64,000 nt of DNA, taken from contig NZ_CP141266.1 in assembly GCF_030540775.2 (NCBI RefSeq), positions 2,405,001 to 2,469,000 on the forward strand, in the 5' to 3' direction. Position numbers and translations under genes: made by a program. The stretch is from Flavivirga abyssicola (GTDB lineage Bacteria; Bacteroidota; Bacteroidia; Flavobacteriales; Flavobacteriaceae). Below, piece by piece: positions 8,834-17,795 of this stretch (position 1 is the first letter of the stretch; the number at the start of each line of letters is the position of its first letter). The notes under the pieces were generated by a model. The model ran no database searches and had not been told where the DNA came from. It saw nothing but the letters and a program-made list of their open reading frames with translations.

Positions 8834-10081
8834 ATGGAAGTATTAAAAATTGCAACAGCAGGAAGTGTAGATGATGGTAAAAGTACCTTGATAGGACGTA
8901 TTTTATATGATACAAAATCATTAACTACAGATAAGTTAGAAGCTATTGAAAAAACAAGTAAGCAAAGAGGCTACGATTATTTAGATTTTTCTTTAGCAAC
9001 CGATGGTTTGGTAGCAGAAAGGGAGCAAGGAATAACTATAGATGTCGCACATATTTACTTTTCAACAGCTAAGAAAAGTTATATTATAGCAGATACACCT
9101 GGCCACGTGGAATATACACGTAATATGGTAACAGGCGCTTCAACATCTCAAGCATCTATCATTTTAATAGACGCAAGAAAAGGAGTGATTGAGCAAACAA
9201 ATCGTCATTTTTTCATAAATAATTTATTGAGGGTTAAAGACATTGTTGTAGCTATTAATAAAATGGATTTAGTAGACTATTCAGAAGAAATCTATAATAA
9301 GATTAAGGCAGATTTTGAAACATTGATGAGCAAAAGAGATTATCAAGGTCAAAAAATAACATTCATTCCTGTTAGTGCTTTAAAAGGAGATAATGTTGTA
9401 AATAAAACGGATAAGATGCCTTGGTACCAAGGTCAGACTTTATTGGAGCATTTAGAAGAGTTAGATAAAGCAGATATATTCAATATAGGAACGCCAAGAT
9501 TTCCAGTACAATATGTAATACGTCCAAAAACTGAAGATTTTCATGATTTTAGAGGGTATGCAGGAAAAGTGTATGGTGGAAATTTAAGCGTTGGTGATGA
9601 TATTGTTGTATTGCCATCGCAAACAAAATCTAAAATAAAGGATATCTATTTCTACGATGAAAAGTATGAAACGGCATCAAGACGTTCATCTGTAACCATC
9701 ACTTTAGAAAATGATATCAATGTGAGTAGAGGGGATATGATCGTTAAAGATGGCGATTTACCAACTATAGATAAACAATTTACTGCTAATGTTTGTTGGA
9801 TGGATTCAACACAATTAACAGCTGGTTCTAAATATATAGTACAGCATGGGATCAATAAAGTATTAGCAAAAGTAGATACGATTCATCATAAAATACATCC
9901 AGATTACTCAGGAATAGATACCGATGTATCAGGATTAGGAGTTAACGATATTGCGTCGATAACGTTCAAATTAAATAAGCCAATTTTTTACGACCAATTT
10001 AAGAATCACAGAACTAACGGATCGTTTATTTTAATAGATCCGCAAACAAATAATACGGTAGGAGCTGGCTTCATTCAATAA
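8834..10081 (+). CDS. cysN: Sulfate adenylyltransferase GTPase subunit CysN
   Basis: The GTPase subunit that drives APS formation by CysD. G motifs are intact: P-loop GSVDDGKST (residues 10-18), DTPGH (87-91) and NKMD (142-145). Translation-factor-like beta-barrel domains follow (FPVQYVIRP, DFRGYAGKVYGG) and the chain ends with VGAGFIQ. At 415 residues it lacks the C-terminal APS kinase domain of CysNC fusions. The start codon lies immediately after a palindromic repeat. Confidence 0.97.
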   Translation: MEVLKIATAGSVDDGKSTLIGRILYDTKSLTTDKLEAIEKTSKQRGYDYLDFSLATDGLVAEREQGITIDVAHIYFSTAKKSYIIADTPGHVEYTRNMVTGASTSQASIILIDARKGVIEQTNRHFFINNLLRVKDIVVAINKMDLVDYSEEIYNKIKADFETLMSKRDYQGQKITFIPVSALKGDNVVNKTDKMPWYQGQTLLEHLEELDKADIFNIGTPRFPVQYVIRPKTEDFHDFRGYAGKVYGGNLSVGDDIVVLPSQTKSKIKDIYFYDEKYETASRRSSVTITLENDINVSRGDMIVKDGDLPTIDKQFTANVCWMDSTQLTAGSKYIVQHGINKVLAKVDTIHHKIHPDYSGIDTDVSGLGVNDIASITFKLNKPIFYDQFKNHRTNGSFILIDPQTNNTVGAGFIQ

Positions 10082-10089
10082 AAAAAATC

Positions 10090-12198
10090 ATGCAAAGTTT
10101 TAGAACAGAAATAGAAAATCCAATTGTCGAAAATGACATTATAGAATTAGCTAATAAAATTGAGCTTTTTCATAACGGTAAAATAGACGAAGAAAAATTT
10201 AGAAGTCTTCGTTTAGCTAGAGGTGTATACGGACAGCGTCAAGAAGGCGTGCAAATGATTCGTATTAAATTGCCTTACGGAAAAGTGAAGAGCAATCAAT
10301 TGCGTAGAATTTCAGAAGTGTCAGATGAATACTCTCGTGGTCGTTTACACATTACGACGCGTCAGGATATTCAAATTCACTATGTTGATTTAAATAGAAC
10401 TCCAGAGCTTTGGGCTGAGTTGGAACGTGATGATGTTACTCTGAGAGAAGCTTGCGGTAACACGGTTAGAAATGTAACGGCTTCTGAAACGGCTGGAATT
10501 GATGTTAACGAACCGTTTGATGTATCACCTTATGCAGATGCTTTATTTCGTGCGTTCTTAAGAAATCCTATCTGTCAGGAAATGGGACGTAAGTTCAAAG
10601 TGTCTTTCTCTTCTTCAGACGAAGATACTGGATTGTCATACATGCATGATTTAGGTTTTATAGCAAAGATTGAAAATGGTGTACGCGGATTTAAGGTGAT
10701 GCTTGGAGGGGGACTAGGTTCTCAGCCACGACATGCAGATGTGTTATACGATTTTATAGAAACAGATAAGATCATTCCAGTAATGGAAGGTGTTTTAAGA
10801 ATTTTTGACCGTCATGGTGAGCGTAAAAGCCGCGCCAAAGCACGTATGAAGTTTTTAATAAAAGATATCGGATTAGAAGCTTTCAAGGCATTAGTAGAAG
10901 AGGAGCAAAATGCGATTGAGTTTAAATCGGTTGCTATTGATGCAGATGCATATGAAGCTTCAACACCAGTAGAAATAAGTGAGATTCCACAAGTTGAAAT
11001 AAAAGACCAAGAAGCTTTTGAAACTTGGAAATCAACAAACCTGATTCCTCAAAAACAAGACGGTTATGTAGCGATTGGTATCAAAGTCCTTTTAGGAGAT
11101 TTTTATACAGATAAAGCAAGATTGTTAGCCGATTTAGTTGAAAAATATGCAGCAGGGGAAATAAGGCTTTCATTGCGTCAAAACATAGTAATCCCTTTTG
11201 TAAAAGAAGCATTAGTACCATTTTTCTATAATGAATTAGAAAAATTAGGATTTGTAGAAGCGGGTTATAACAAAGCGGTAGATATTACGGCATGTCCGGG
11301 AACAGATACTTGTAATTTAGGAATTGCAAGTAGTACGGGAATTGCAGATGAGTTGGAGCGTGTTATTAAATCGGAATACCCACAATATCTAAGTAATGAA
11401 GATTTAGTTATTAAAATTAGTGGATGTATGAACGCTTGCGGACAACACAATATGGCAAATATTGGTTTCCAAGGGATGTCTGTACGTACACCAGATAAAT
11501 TAGTAGCGCCAGCATTACAAGTGTTATTAGGTGGTGGTAATTTAGGAGATGGCAGTGGCGTATTTGCAGATAAAGTGGTTAAAGTGCCAAGTAAAAGAGG
11601 ACCAGAAGCTTTAAGACGTATTTTAAATGATTTTGAAGCAAATGCTAACGGAAAGCAGTTTGTAGACTATTATAAAGAAAAAGGAGAAAAGTATTTTTAC
11701 GATTTCTTAAACGACCTTCAGGATGTTACTAATTTAATTCAAGACGATTTTATCGATTGGGGTGAAGAAGAGAAATACGTTAAGGAGATTGGTATTGGTG
11801 AATGTGCTGGTGTGGTTATCGATTTAATAGCAACACTATTTTTAGAAAGTGAAGAAAAGATAGAAAATGCTAAAAAATCTTTTGATAATAAAGTATATTC
11901 AAGTGCTATCTATCATGCATATAGCTCTTTAGTTAATTCCGCGAAAGCGTTGTTATTAGCAGAAAATAAGAAAACAAATACGCATGCAGGTATTGTAAGT
12001 CAATTTGACGAATTGTTTGTAACAAGTGGAAATATAGATTTAGGCACTTCTTTTTCAGAATTGATATATCAAATTAATAAATTTGCACCAACAGAAGAGT
12101 TTGCCGCAAAGTATATCGAGAATGCAAACTTATTTTTAGATAAAGTAAGAACATTCAGAGAAACTGAAACCGAGAAACTTCAGAAAAAAGCTGTTTAG
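10090..12198 (+). CDS. Siroheme nitrite/sulfite reductase with C-terminal HEPN domain
   Basis: Most likely the assimilatory sulfite reductase that reduces sulfite to sulfide. The duplicated ferredoxin-like and catalytic halves are present (RGRLHITTRQDIQIHY early, GEIRLSLRQNIVIPF later). The siroheme/4Fe-4S cysteines are in place: C402 and C408 in ACPGTDTCNLG, C446 and C450 in GCMNACGQHN. Around residues 565-700 there is an extra helical domain like MNT-associated HEPN proteins (YSSAIYHAYSSLVNSAKALL, NTHAGIVSQFDELF), which ordinary sulfite reductases lack. Its gene context (cysDN upstream, siroheme synthesis downstream) favours sulfite over nitrite. The purpose of the HEPN tail is unknown. Confidence 0.93.
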   Translation: MQSFRTEIENPIVENDIIELANKIELFHNGKIDEEKFRSLRLARGVYGQRQEGVQMIRIKLPYGKVKSNQLRRISEVSDEYSRGRLHITTRQDIQIHYVDLNRTPELWAELERDDVTLREACGNTVRNVTASETAGIDVNEPFDVSPYADALFRAFLRNPICQEMGRKFKVSFSSSDEDTGLSYMHDLGFIAKIENGVRGFKVMLGGGLGSQPRHADVLYDFIETDKIIPVMEGVLRIFDRHGERKSRAKARMKFLIKDIGLEAFKALVEEEQNAIEFKSVAIDADAYEASTPVEISEIPQVEIKDQEAFETWKSTNLIPQKQDGYVAIGIKVLLGDFYTDKARLLADLVEKYAAGEIRLSLRQNIVIPFVKEALVPFFYNELEKLGFVEAGYNKAVDITACPGTDTCNLGIASSTGIADELERVIKSEYPQYLSNEDLVIKISGCMNACGQHNMANIGFQGMSVRTPDKLVAPALQVLLGGGNLGDGSGVFADKVVKVPSKRGPEALRRILNDFEANANGKQFVDYYKEKGEKYFYDFLNDLQDVTNLIQDDFIDWGEEEKYVKEIGIGECAGVVIDLIATLFLESEEKIENAKKSFDNKVYSSAIYHAYSSLVNSAKALLLAENKKTNTHAGIVSQFDELFVTSGNIDLGTSFSELIYQINKFAPTEEFAAKYIENANLFLDKVRTFRETETEKLQKKAV

Positions 12199-12252
12199 AA
12201 AGTGTCATTCTAAATGTAATAAAGAATCTTTTTTGCAGAGGTTTTTATAAAG

Positions 12253-13062
12253 ATGAGTAAAAAAAACGAAAATAAAGATATAAAGAATCCTTTTCCCCCT
12301 TCAGGGGTTAGGGGGCGCTTAACGGTTGTAGGAGCCGGACCTGGTGATGAGGATCTAATAACGCTTAAAGCTATTAAATCTATAGAATCTGCAGATGTTA
12401 TTCTGTATGATGCTCTTATAAATGAGGCGTTACTAAAATATGCGTCAAGCGAAGCGGAACTTATTTTTGTGGGTAAACGTAAAGGGTGTTATGCATTTCA
12501 GCAAGAGCAAATCAATGAACTTATAGTTAGTAAAGCTAAAAGTCGCGGACATGTTGTGAGATTAAAAGGTGGCGATCCATTTATATTTGGAAGAGGTGCA
12601 GAAGAGATCGACTACGTAAGACAATTTGGTGTGGAAACCTTTGTAGTACCAGGAATATCATCAGCTCTTGCAGTGCCAGCATACCAAGGCATTCCTTTAA
12701 CTAAAAGGAATGCATCAGAAAGCTTTTGGGTAATTACAGGTACAACTAAAAATCATCAATTATCATCAGACGTTGCTTTAGCAGCAAAATCAACAGCTAC
12801 TGTAGTAATTTTGATGGGAATGAGTAAGTTGACCGAAATCGTTCGTATTTTTTCAGAAGAAAAAAAACAAGATACACCTATTGCAATTATTCAAAATGGC
12901 ACTAGAGACAATGAAAATGTTGGTATTGGGACTATTGAGACAATTAGTAGTATTGTAGCTGAAAAAGAATTAACAAATCCTGCTATTATTGTGATAGGAG
13001 ATGTTGTTAAAAAACGAGCAATATTAACATCTATTTACAAAGAGGTTAATACCATAAGCTAA
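12253..13062 (+). CDS. cobA: Uroporphyrinogen-III C-methyltransferase
   Basis: It methylates uroporphyrinogen III twice with SAM to give precorrin-2 for siroheme, the cofactor of the preceding reductase. Family blocks are clear: VGAGPGDEDLITLKA, VILYDALI, VRLKGGDPFIFGRGAEE, VVPGISSALAVPAYQGIPLT and VVILMGM. The only in-frame ATG is at 12253. The first 24 or so residues (KNPFPPSGVRGR) are encoded by a dispersed palindromic repeat at 12290-12320 and are not part of the normal enzyme. The 269-residue length otherwise fits the family. Confidence 0.95.
   Translation: MSKKNENKDIKNPFPPSGVRGRLTVVGAGPGDEDLITLKAIKSIESADVILYDALINEALLKYASSEAELIFVGKRKGCYAFQQEQINELIVSKAKSRGHVVRLKGGDPFIFGRGAEEIDYVRQFGVETFVVPGISSALAVPAYQGIPLTKRNASESFWVITGTTKNHQLSSDVALAAKSTATVVILMGMSKLTEIVRIFSEEKKQDTPIAIIQNGTRDNENVGIGTIETISSIVAEKELTNPAIIVIGDVVKKRAILTSIYKEVNTIS
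12290..12320 (+). repeat. Palindromic repeat inside the 5' end of cobA
   Basis: The core CCCCCTTCAGGGGTTAGGGG (12296-12315 region) belongs to the same family as the repeats at 8679 and 8798. Here it is translated in frame as PFPPSGVRGR. Confidence 0.7.
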
Positions 13063-13069
13063 GTTGGAT

Positions 13070-13654
13070 ATGGAAAGGAATAATTTATATCCTATTTTTT
13101 TAAAGACTAAAAACTTACACGTACTTATTGTAGGTGGTGGTTTTGTGGCTGAAGAAAAATTGACTTTTTTACTAAAGTCTAGCCCAGATTCACGAGTTAC
13201 TATGGTGTCTCCTATGTTTAGAGAAGGAACCATAGCGCTTGCAAAGAAAGGTGATGTTACGTTAATTGAGGATACATATAATAAAAGCTACTTAAGCGGA
13301 AAGCATATTGTTGTAGCTACGACTGATGTACCCGAAGTAAATGTAGAAGTTTGGAAAGATTGTAGAGCAGAAGCCAAATTAGTCAACGTTGCAGATAACC
13401 CACCATATTGTGATTTTTATATGGGAGGCATTGTAACAAAAGGCCATGTAAAAGTAGCGATTTCTACAAATGGGAAGTCGCCAACAACAGCCAAAAGATT
13501 ACGTCAGTTTTTTGAGGATGTGATTCCAGAAAATGTTGACGATCTGGTTAAAAATTTAAATGAATATAGAAAAACAATAAAAGGTGATTTCGAGCAAAAA
13601 GTAGAAACGCTTAATGAATTTACCAAAGGATTAATTTCAAAAAAAGAATCGTAA
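13070..13654 (+). CDS. Siroheme synthase N-terminal type (precorrin-2 dehydrogenase/ferrochelatase)
   Basis: It oxidises precorrin-2 with NAD to sirohydrochlorin and probably inserts iron, completing siroheme. The Rossmann motif VGGGFVAEEKL follows a short N-terminus (LYPIFLKTKNLHVLIV). Also conserved are NVADNPPYCDFYMGGIV and AISTNGKSPTTAKRLRQFFE. It matches Met8 and the CysG N-terminal half, 194 residues, with no methyltransferase domain because that function is encoded by the preceding gene. The ATG at 13070 was chosen over a TTG at 13064; the gene starts 7 nt after the cobA stop. Confidence 0.93.
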   Translation: MERNNLYPIFLKTKNLHVLIVGGGFVAEEKLTFLLKSSPDSRVTMVSPMFREGTIALAKKGDVTLIEDTYNKSYLSGKHIVVATTDVPEVNVEVWKDCRAEAKLVNVADNPPYCDFYMGGIVTKGHVKVAISTNGKSPTTAKRLRQFFEDVIPENVDDLVKNLNEYRKTIKGDFEQKVETLNEFTKGLISKKES

Positions 13655-13655
13655 T

Positions 13656-14708
13656 ATGATTAAAACAGATATACTAATAATAGGTGCAGGACCAACTGGA
13701 TTATTTACAGTTTTTGAAGCGGGTTTATTAAAACTTAAGTGTCATTTAATTGATGCATTACCGCAACCAGGAGGACAATGTTCTGAGATTTATCCTAAAA
13801 AACCTATTTATGATATTCCTGGGTTTCCTGAAATTTTAGCAGGTGATTTAACAAAAAATCTTTTAGAGCAAGGCAAGCAATTCGAGCCTGGATTTACATT
13901 AGGTGAACGCGCAGAAACTATAGAAAAGCAAGAAGATGGTTCTTTTATTGTTACCACTAACAAGGGGACACAACACCATGCACCTGTAGTAGCCATTGCA
14001 GGAGGGTTAGGATCTTTTGAGCCTAGAAAACCAGCTATTGAAGGTATTGCAGATTACGAAGACAAGGGGGTTGAGTACATTATTAAAGATCCTGAATTTT
14101 ATAGAGATAAAAAAGTAGTGATTTCTGGTGGTGGAGATTCTGCTTTAGATTGGAGTATCTTTTTAACAGATGTCGCTTCAGAAGTAACATTAATTCATAG
14201 AAGAAACGAATTTAGAGGTGCTTTAGACTCAGTTGAGAAAGTTAGAGAATTAACACTCTTAAATAAAATAAACCTGATCACACCAGCAGAAGTTAAAGAG
14301 CTTCACGGTGATGGAAAAATAGAAGCAGTTTCTGTAGTTAAAGATGGAGAAACTACTAAAATTGAAACCGATCACTTTATTCCTTTATTTGGATTATCTC
14401 CTAAATTAGGACCTATCGGAAATTGGGGATTAGAGATAGAAAAAAATGCTATAAAAGTTGATAACTCTTTAAATTATCAAACAAATATTCCTGGTATTTT
14501 TGCTATTGGAGATGTGAATACATACCCTGAGAAATTAAAATTAATTCTTTGTGGTTTCCACGAAGCAACATTAATGTGTCAGGCAGCTTATAGGATTATC
14601 AATCCAGGTAAAAAATATGTGTTAAAATATACAACAGTTAGTGGTATTGATGGTTTTGACGGGACTCGTAAAGAAGCACCTAAAGCAGTAGTTCAAGCTA
14701 TTAATTAG
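13656..14708 (+). CDS. Ferredoxin--NADP reductase (thioredoxin-reductase-like)
   Basis: A 350-residue FAD/NAD(P)H oxidoreductase of the YumC-type ferredoxin/flavodoxin-NADP reductase family. Motifs are the FAD site IIGAGPTGLFTVFEAG, the PQPGGQCSEIYPKKPIYDIPG block, the NADPH site VISGGGDSALDW and the late FAD motif GIFAIGDVNTYP. The redox-active CxxC of thioredoxin reductase is absent. It starts 1 nt after the siroheme synthase stop, so it probably supplies electrons to the sulfite reductase through ferredoxin; the electron path is inferred from context. Confidence 0.92.
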   Translation: MIKTDILIIGAGPTGLFTVFEAGLLKLKCHLIDALPQPGGQCSEIYPKKPIYDIPGFPEILAGDLTKNLLEQGKQFEPGFTLGERAETIEKQEDGSFIVTTNKGTQHHAPVVAIAGGLGSFEPRKPAIEGIADYEDKGVEYIIKDPEFYRDKKVVISGGGDSALDWSIFLTDVASEVTLIHRRNEFRGALDSVEKVRELTLLNKINLITPAEVKELHGDGKIEAVSVVKDGETTKIETDHFIPLFGLSPKLGPIGNWGLEIEKNAIKVDNSLNYQTNIPGIFAIGDVNTYPEKLKLILCGFHEATLMCQAAYRIINPGKKYVLKYTTVSGIDGFDGTRKEAPKAVVQAIN

Positions 14709-14724
14709 AAATATATTTAACACA

Positions 14725-15465
14725 ATGAAAAGCTATAACGTTTGCCTAAAAGATACGGTTAAAACATTCACAAAACGATTGTTTTATTCGCTATTCGATT
14801 GCGAACAGGAGGAGGTTCATGGTGATTATTTAGAGAAAACATTCCTTGAAATATTGTCGTCATTAGAGATAGAAAATGGCGAAAAATTATGGGAAAGCTT
14901 TAAAGCTGAACTTCCTGAAATTAGAAAAACATTAGATCTGGATGCTATTGCATTTGAAAATAACGATCCAGCATCTCATTGCTTGGAAGAAATATATTTA
15001 GCCTATCCTGGTTTTCATGCTATTTCTATTTATAGATTAAGTCATGCATTATATAAACTTGGTGTGTATATTTTACCCAGAATGATGAGTGAGTATATAC
15101 ATGGTATTACGGGAATTGATATTCATCCAGGAGCGACTATAAGCGACTCGTTTTATATAGATCATGGTACAGGAATTGTAATAGGAGAATCATCTATTAT
15201 TGGTAAACAGGTTAAAATATACCAAGGGGTAACCTTAGGTGGTATTCAAGTGGCTAAAAGCCTAGCATCTACAAAAAGACACCCTACCATAGAAGATAAT
15301 GTTACCATTTACGCAAATGCTACTATTTTAGGTGGTGATATTGTGATTGGAGCTAATTCAACTATTGGAGCCAACGTTTGGATTACACAATCCGTTCCAG
15401 AAGATTCATTAGTGACCTATCAGACTGAAATTAAAATCAGACCTAAAAAGAATGGCATACGGTAA
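14725..15465 (+). CDS. cysE: Serine O-acetyltransferase
   Basis: It makes O-acetylserine from serine and acetyl-CoA, the carbon acceptor for sulfide. A helical N-terminal domain (to about residue 120) is followed by a left-handed beta-helix of hexapeptide repeats (GIDIHPGATI, DHGTGIVIGE, VKIYQGVTLGG, ATILGGDIVIGANSTIGANV). The RHPTIEDNV loop is typical. The length of 246 residues resembles the longer SAT forms of Bacteroidota. The last 14 nt overlap cysM, indicating coupled translation. Confidence 0.93.
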   Translation: MKSYNVCLKDTVKTFTKRLFYSLFDCEQEEVHGDYLEKTFLEILSSLEIENGEKLWESFKAELPEIRKTLDLDAIAFENNDPASHCLEEIYLAYPGFHAISIYRLSHALYKLGVYILPRMMSEYIHGITGIDIHPGATISDSFYIDHGTGIVIGESSIIGKQVKIYQGVTLGGIQVAKSLASTKRHPTIEDNVTIYANATILGGDIVIGANSTIGANVWITQSVPEDSLVTYQTEIKIRPKKNGIR

Positions 15466-16342
15466 AAGCATCCTAGATCAAATTGGAAACACACCAATTG
15501 TAGAGGCAAGTCATATTATTGAAAATAAAAACGTTCGATTGTTTTTTAAACTCGAAGGGAATAATCCCGGAGGAAGTGTAAAAGACCGTGCCGCTTTTAA
15601 TATGATTAATGAAGCATTAAAACGAGGTGATATTAAAAAAGGAGGAACTTTAGTAGAAGCAACTAGTGGGAATACAGGTATTGCATTGGCTTTTATCGCA
15701 CAGCTATTAGGGCTGAATATGGTATTAATCATGCCAGAGAACTCTACTGAAGAACGCGTTAAGACTATGAGAGCTTATGGAGCCGAAGTGATTTTAACCC
15801 CATCGGATGTTGGTATTGAAGGTTCAAGAGATTTAGCATTCAAGCTTAGAGATGAAAAAGGATACACCTTATTAAATCAGTTTGAAAATAACGATAACTG
15901 GAAGGCGCATTACAAAACAACTGGCCCTGAAATTTGGAGAGATACAGAAGGTGAAATTACGCATTTTGTATCTGCTATGGGAACTACTGGAACCATTATG
16001 GGAACATCAACTTTTCTAAAAGAAAAAAATAAAAATATAACTATAGTAGGAGCGCAACCAGCAGATGGTGCTAGAATACCTGGGATAAGAAAATGGTCAC
16101 CAGATTATGTACCTAAGTTTTTTGACCGCTCTAAGGTAGATGTTGTTGTGGATGTTAATGAAGAAGATGCAAAAGCAATGACCCAACGTTTAGCGAAAGA
16201 AGAAGGTGTTTTTGCAGGGATGAGTAGTGGAGGTGCTGTCTATTGTGCTTTAGAAATTGCAAAAACTATTGAAGAAGGTGTTATTGTAGCTATTATTTGT
16301 GATAGAGGTGATCGGTATTTATCGTCACCATTATTCGAATAA
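15452..16342 (+). CDS. cysM: Cysteine synthase (CysM-type)
   Basis: A PLP enzyme that joins sulfide to O-acetylserine. The PLP lysine is K44 in GGSVKDRAAF. ATSGNTGIALA (about residues 69-79) binds the substrate carboxylate, and GTTGTIMGT together with MSSGGAVYCA binds the PLP phosphate region. With 296 residues it is closer to CysM than to CysK. It overlaps the end of cysE and closes the cys operon; no terminator hairpin is evident directly after it. Confidence 0.95.
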   Translation: MAYGKSILDQIGNTPIVEASHIIENKNVRLFFKLEGNNPGGSVKDRAAFNMINEALKRGDIKKGGTLVEATSGNTGIALAFIAQLLGLNMVLIMPENSTEERVKTMRAYGAEVILTPSDVGIEGSRDLAFKLRDEKGYTLLNQFENNDNWKAHYKTTGPEIWRDTEGEITHFVSAMGTTGTIMGTSTFLKEKNKNITIVGAQPADGARIPGIRKWSPDYVPKFFDRSKVDVVVDVNEEDAKAMTQRLAKEEGVFAGMSSGGAVYCALEIAKTIEEGVIVAIICDRGDRYLSSPLFE

Positions 16343-16385
16343 TACATTTTTTAATAAATTATAAGGATAAGAAAAATATAGTTGT

Positions 16386-16393
16386 TATTTTTG
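16386..16393 (+). promoter_or_regulatory. Probable -7 element before the SAM riboswitch
   Basis: TATTTTTG matches TAnnTTTG about 70 nt upstream of the riboswitch P1 helix. No convincing TTG -33 element is found at the right distance, so the assignment is moderate. Confidence 0.4.
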
Positions 16394-16460
16394 TCCACTA
16401 TATTAATGAACTTAAGATTGTTAAACCTTAAGTTTATTATATTGTTCATAAACGTATTAA

Positions 16461-16570
16461 TGTTATCAAGAAAGGCAGAGGGAATAGACCCGCTGAAGCC
16501 TTGGCAACCCTTTATCTGTTAAAGAAGGTGCTAAATTCTACTAATGTTTAAAAATATTAGAAAGATAACG
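16461..16570 (+). ncRNA. SAM-I (S-box) riboswitch
   Basis: The sequence shows the S-box core: an AGAAAGGCAGAGGGA segment, GCCTTGGCAACC, then AAGGTGCTAAATTCTAC, closed by a P1 helix of GTTATC (16462-16467) with GATAAC (16564-16569). A P4-like hairpin (CTAATGTTTAAAAATATTAG) lies before the 3' P1 strand. SAM-I riboswitches sense S-adenosylmethionine and repress methionine genes; the gene 180 nt downstream is methionine synthase, as expected. Confidence 0.93.
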
Positions 16571-16600
16571 GAAAGTGTTTCTTTTACCTTTCTTGATGAC
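16571..16600 (+). promoter_or_regulatory. Expression platform strand of the SAM riboswitch
   Basis: CCTTTCTTGAT at 16587-16597 is the exact complement of ATCAAGAAAGG at 16465-16475, which is the 5' side of P1 and adjoining nucleotides. Pairing would dissolve the aptamer, so the two helices exclude one another. No T-tract terminator is visible, so the output could be Rho-dependent, translational or through RNA stability. Confidence 0.6.
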
Positions 16601-16635
16601 ATTACGAATATTTGAAAAAACAAACATTGGTCAAG

Positions 16636-16735
16636 CTGAAAATGTCTCCCTGAGCGTAGTCGAAGGGTTGTTTTAGTTCCTCATTATTTATGTTACCAAA
16701 ATAATATGGTGCTGAAATCGAATCAGAATGACGTT
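16636..16735 (+). repeat. Dispersed repeat between riboswitch and metH
   Basis: The stretch contains GTCTCCCTGAGCGTAGTCGAAGG and ends with the partly inverse TCAGAATGAC. It is a member of a second repeat family in this window (compare 20903, 23049, 46742, 47970 and 58840). It adds about 100 nt of untranslated leader to metH. Confidence 0.6.
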
Positions 16736-16749
16736 TAAAAAATATCAAA

Positions 16750-17763
16750 ATGTCGAATATACAACAAGCTTTACAAGAGCGTATTTTAGTGCTGGATGGT
16801 GCCATGGGTACGATGTTACAGGCTTATAAATTTACCGAAGAAGATTTTAGAGGGGATCGTTTTAAAGATTACCCAACGCCGTTGCAAGGTAATAATGACT
16901 TGCTGTCCATTACACAGCCAAAAGCGATTAAAGAAATACATGCTAAGTATTTTGAGGTCGGTGCAGATATTGTAGAAACGAATACCTTTTCCGGTACAAC
17001 AATCGCTATGGCAGATTATCAAATGGAAGATTTGGTGTACGAACTTAATTATCAATCAGCAAAAATAGCCAGGGAAGTCGCTGATGAATTTACAGCAAAA
17101 GAACCTCATAAACCGCGTTTTGTAGCAGGATCAATAGGTCCAACAAACCGTACGGCAAGTATGTCTCCAGATGTTAATGATCCTGGTTACAGAGCTGTTA
17201 CTTTTGACGAGTTACGTAAAGCGTATAAACAACAGGTAGAAGCTTTAATTGATGGAGGATCTGATTTGTTATTGGTGGAAACTGTTTTTGACACTTTAAA
17301 TGCTAAAGCAGCTTTATTTGCTATAGAAGAAGTTAAAGACGAAAGAGGCATTGATATTCCTGTTATGTTGAGTGGTACGATCACAGATGCATCAGGAAGA
17401 ACACTTTCTGGGCAAACAGCAGAAGCATTTTTAATTTCTGTTTCTCATATTCCACTATTATCGGTTGGTTTTAATTGTGCTTTGGGAGCTAACTTATTGC
17501 AACCACATTTAGAAGCCATTGCTTCCAAAACAGATTTTGCAATATCGGCACATCCCAATGCAGGATTGCCAAATGCTTTTGGAGAGTATGACGAAACACC
17601 AGAAGAAATGGGGGCTCAGATAGAAGAATATTTAAAAAAGAATTTAATAAATATTATAGGAGGCTGTTGTGGTACAAGTCCAGAACATATTAAAGTCATT
17701 GCAGACTTAGCTGCTAAGTACAAGCCAAGGACTGTTATTCCTGAGAAAACAGAAACCTTATAA
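16750..17763 (+). CDS. metH: Methionine synthase, homocysteine-binding subunit
   Basis: This is the N-terminal third of cobalamin-dependent methionine synthase as a separate protein of 337 residues. It binds homocysteine through a zinc thiolate site (GFNCALG and [10 protein letters not shown]). [11 protein letters not shown] near the start and [10 protein letters not shown] are also typical. The rest of the enzyme is encoded two genes downstream, so the active enzyme is a two-protein complex. Expression is presumably controlled by the SAM-I riboswitch. Confidence 0.94.
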   Translation: MSNIQQALQERILVLDGAMGTMLQAYKFTEEDFRGDRFKDYPTPLQGNNDLLSITQPKAIKEIHAKYFEVGADIVETNTFSGTTIAMADYQMEDLVYELNYQSAKIAREVADEFTAKEPHKPRFVAGSIGPTNRTASMSPDVNDPGYRAVTFDELRKAYKQQVEALIDGGSDLLLVETVFDTLNAKAALFAIEEVKDERGIDIPVMLSGTITDASGRTLSGQTAEAFLISVSHIPLLSVGFNCALGANLLQPHLEAIASKTDFAISAHPNAGLPNAFGEYDETPEEMGAQIEEYLKKNLINIIGGCCGTSPEHIKVIADLAAKYKPRTVIPEKTETL

Positions 17764-17795
17764 AAACCTGACAGGTCTCGCTAAGTAAATAAAAC

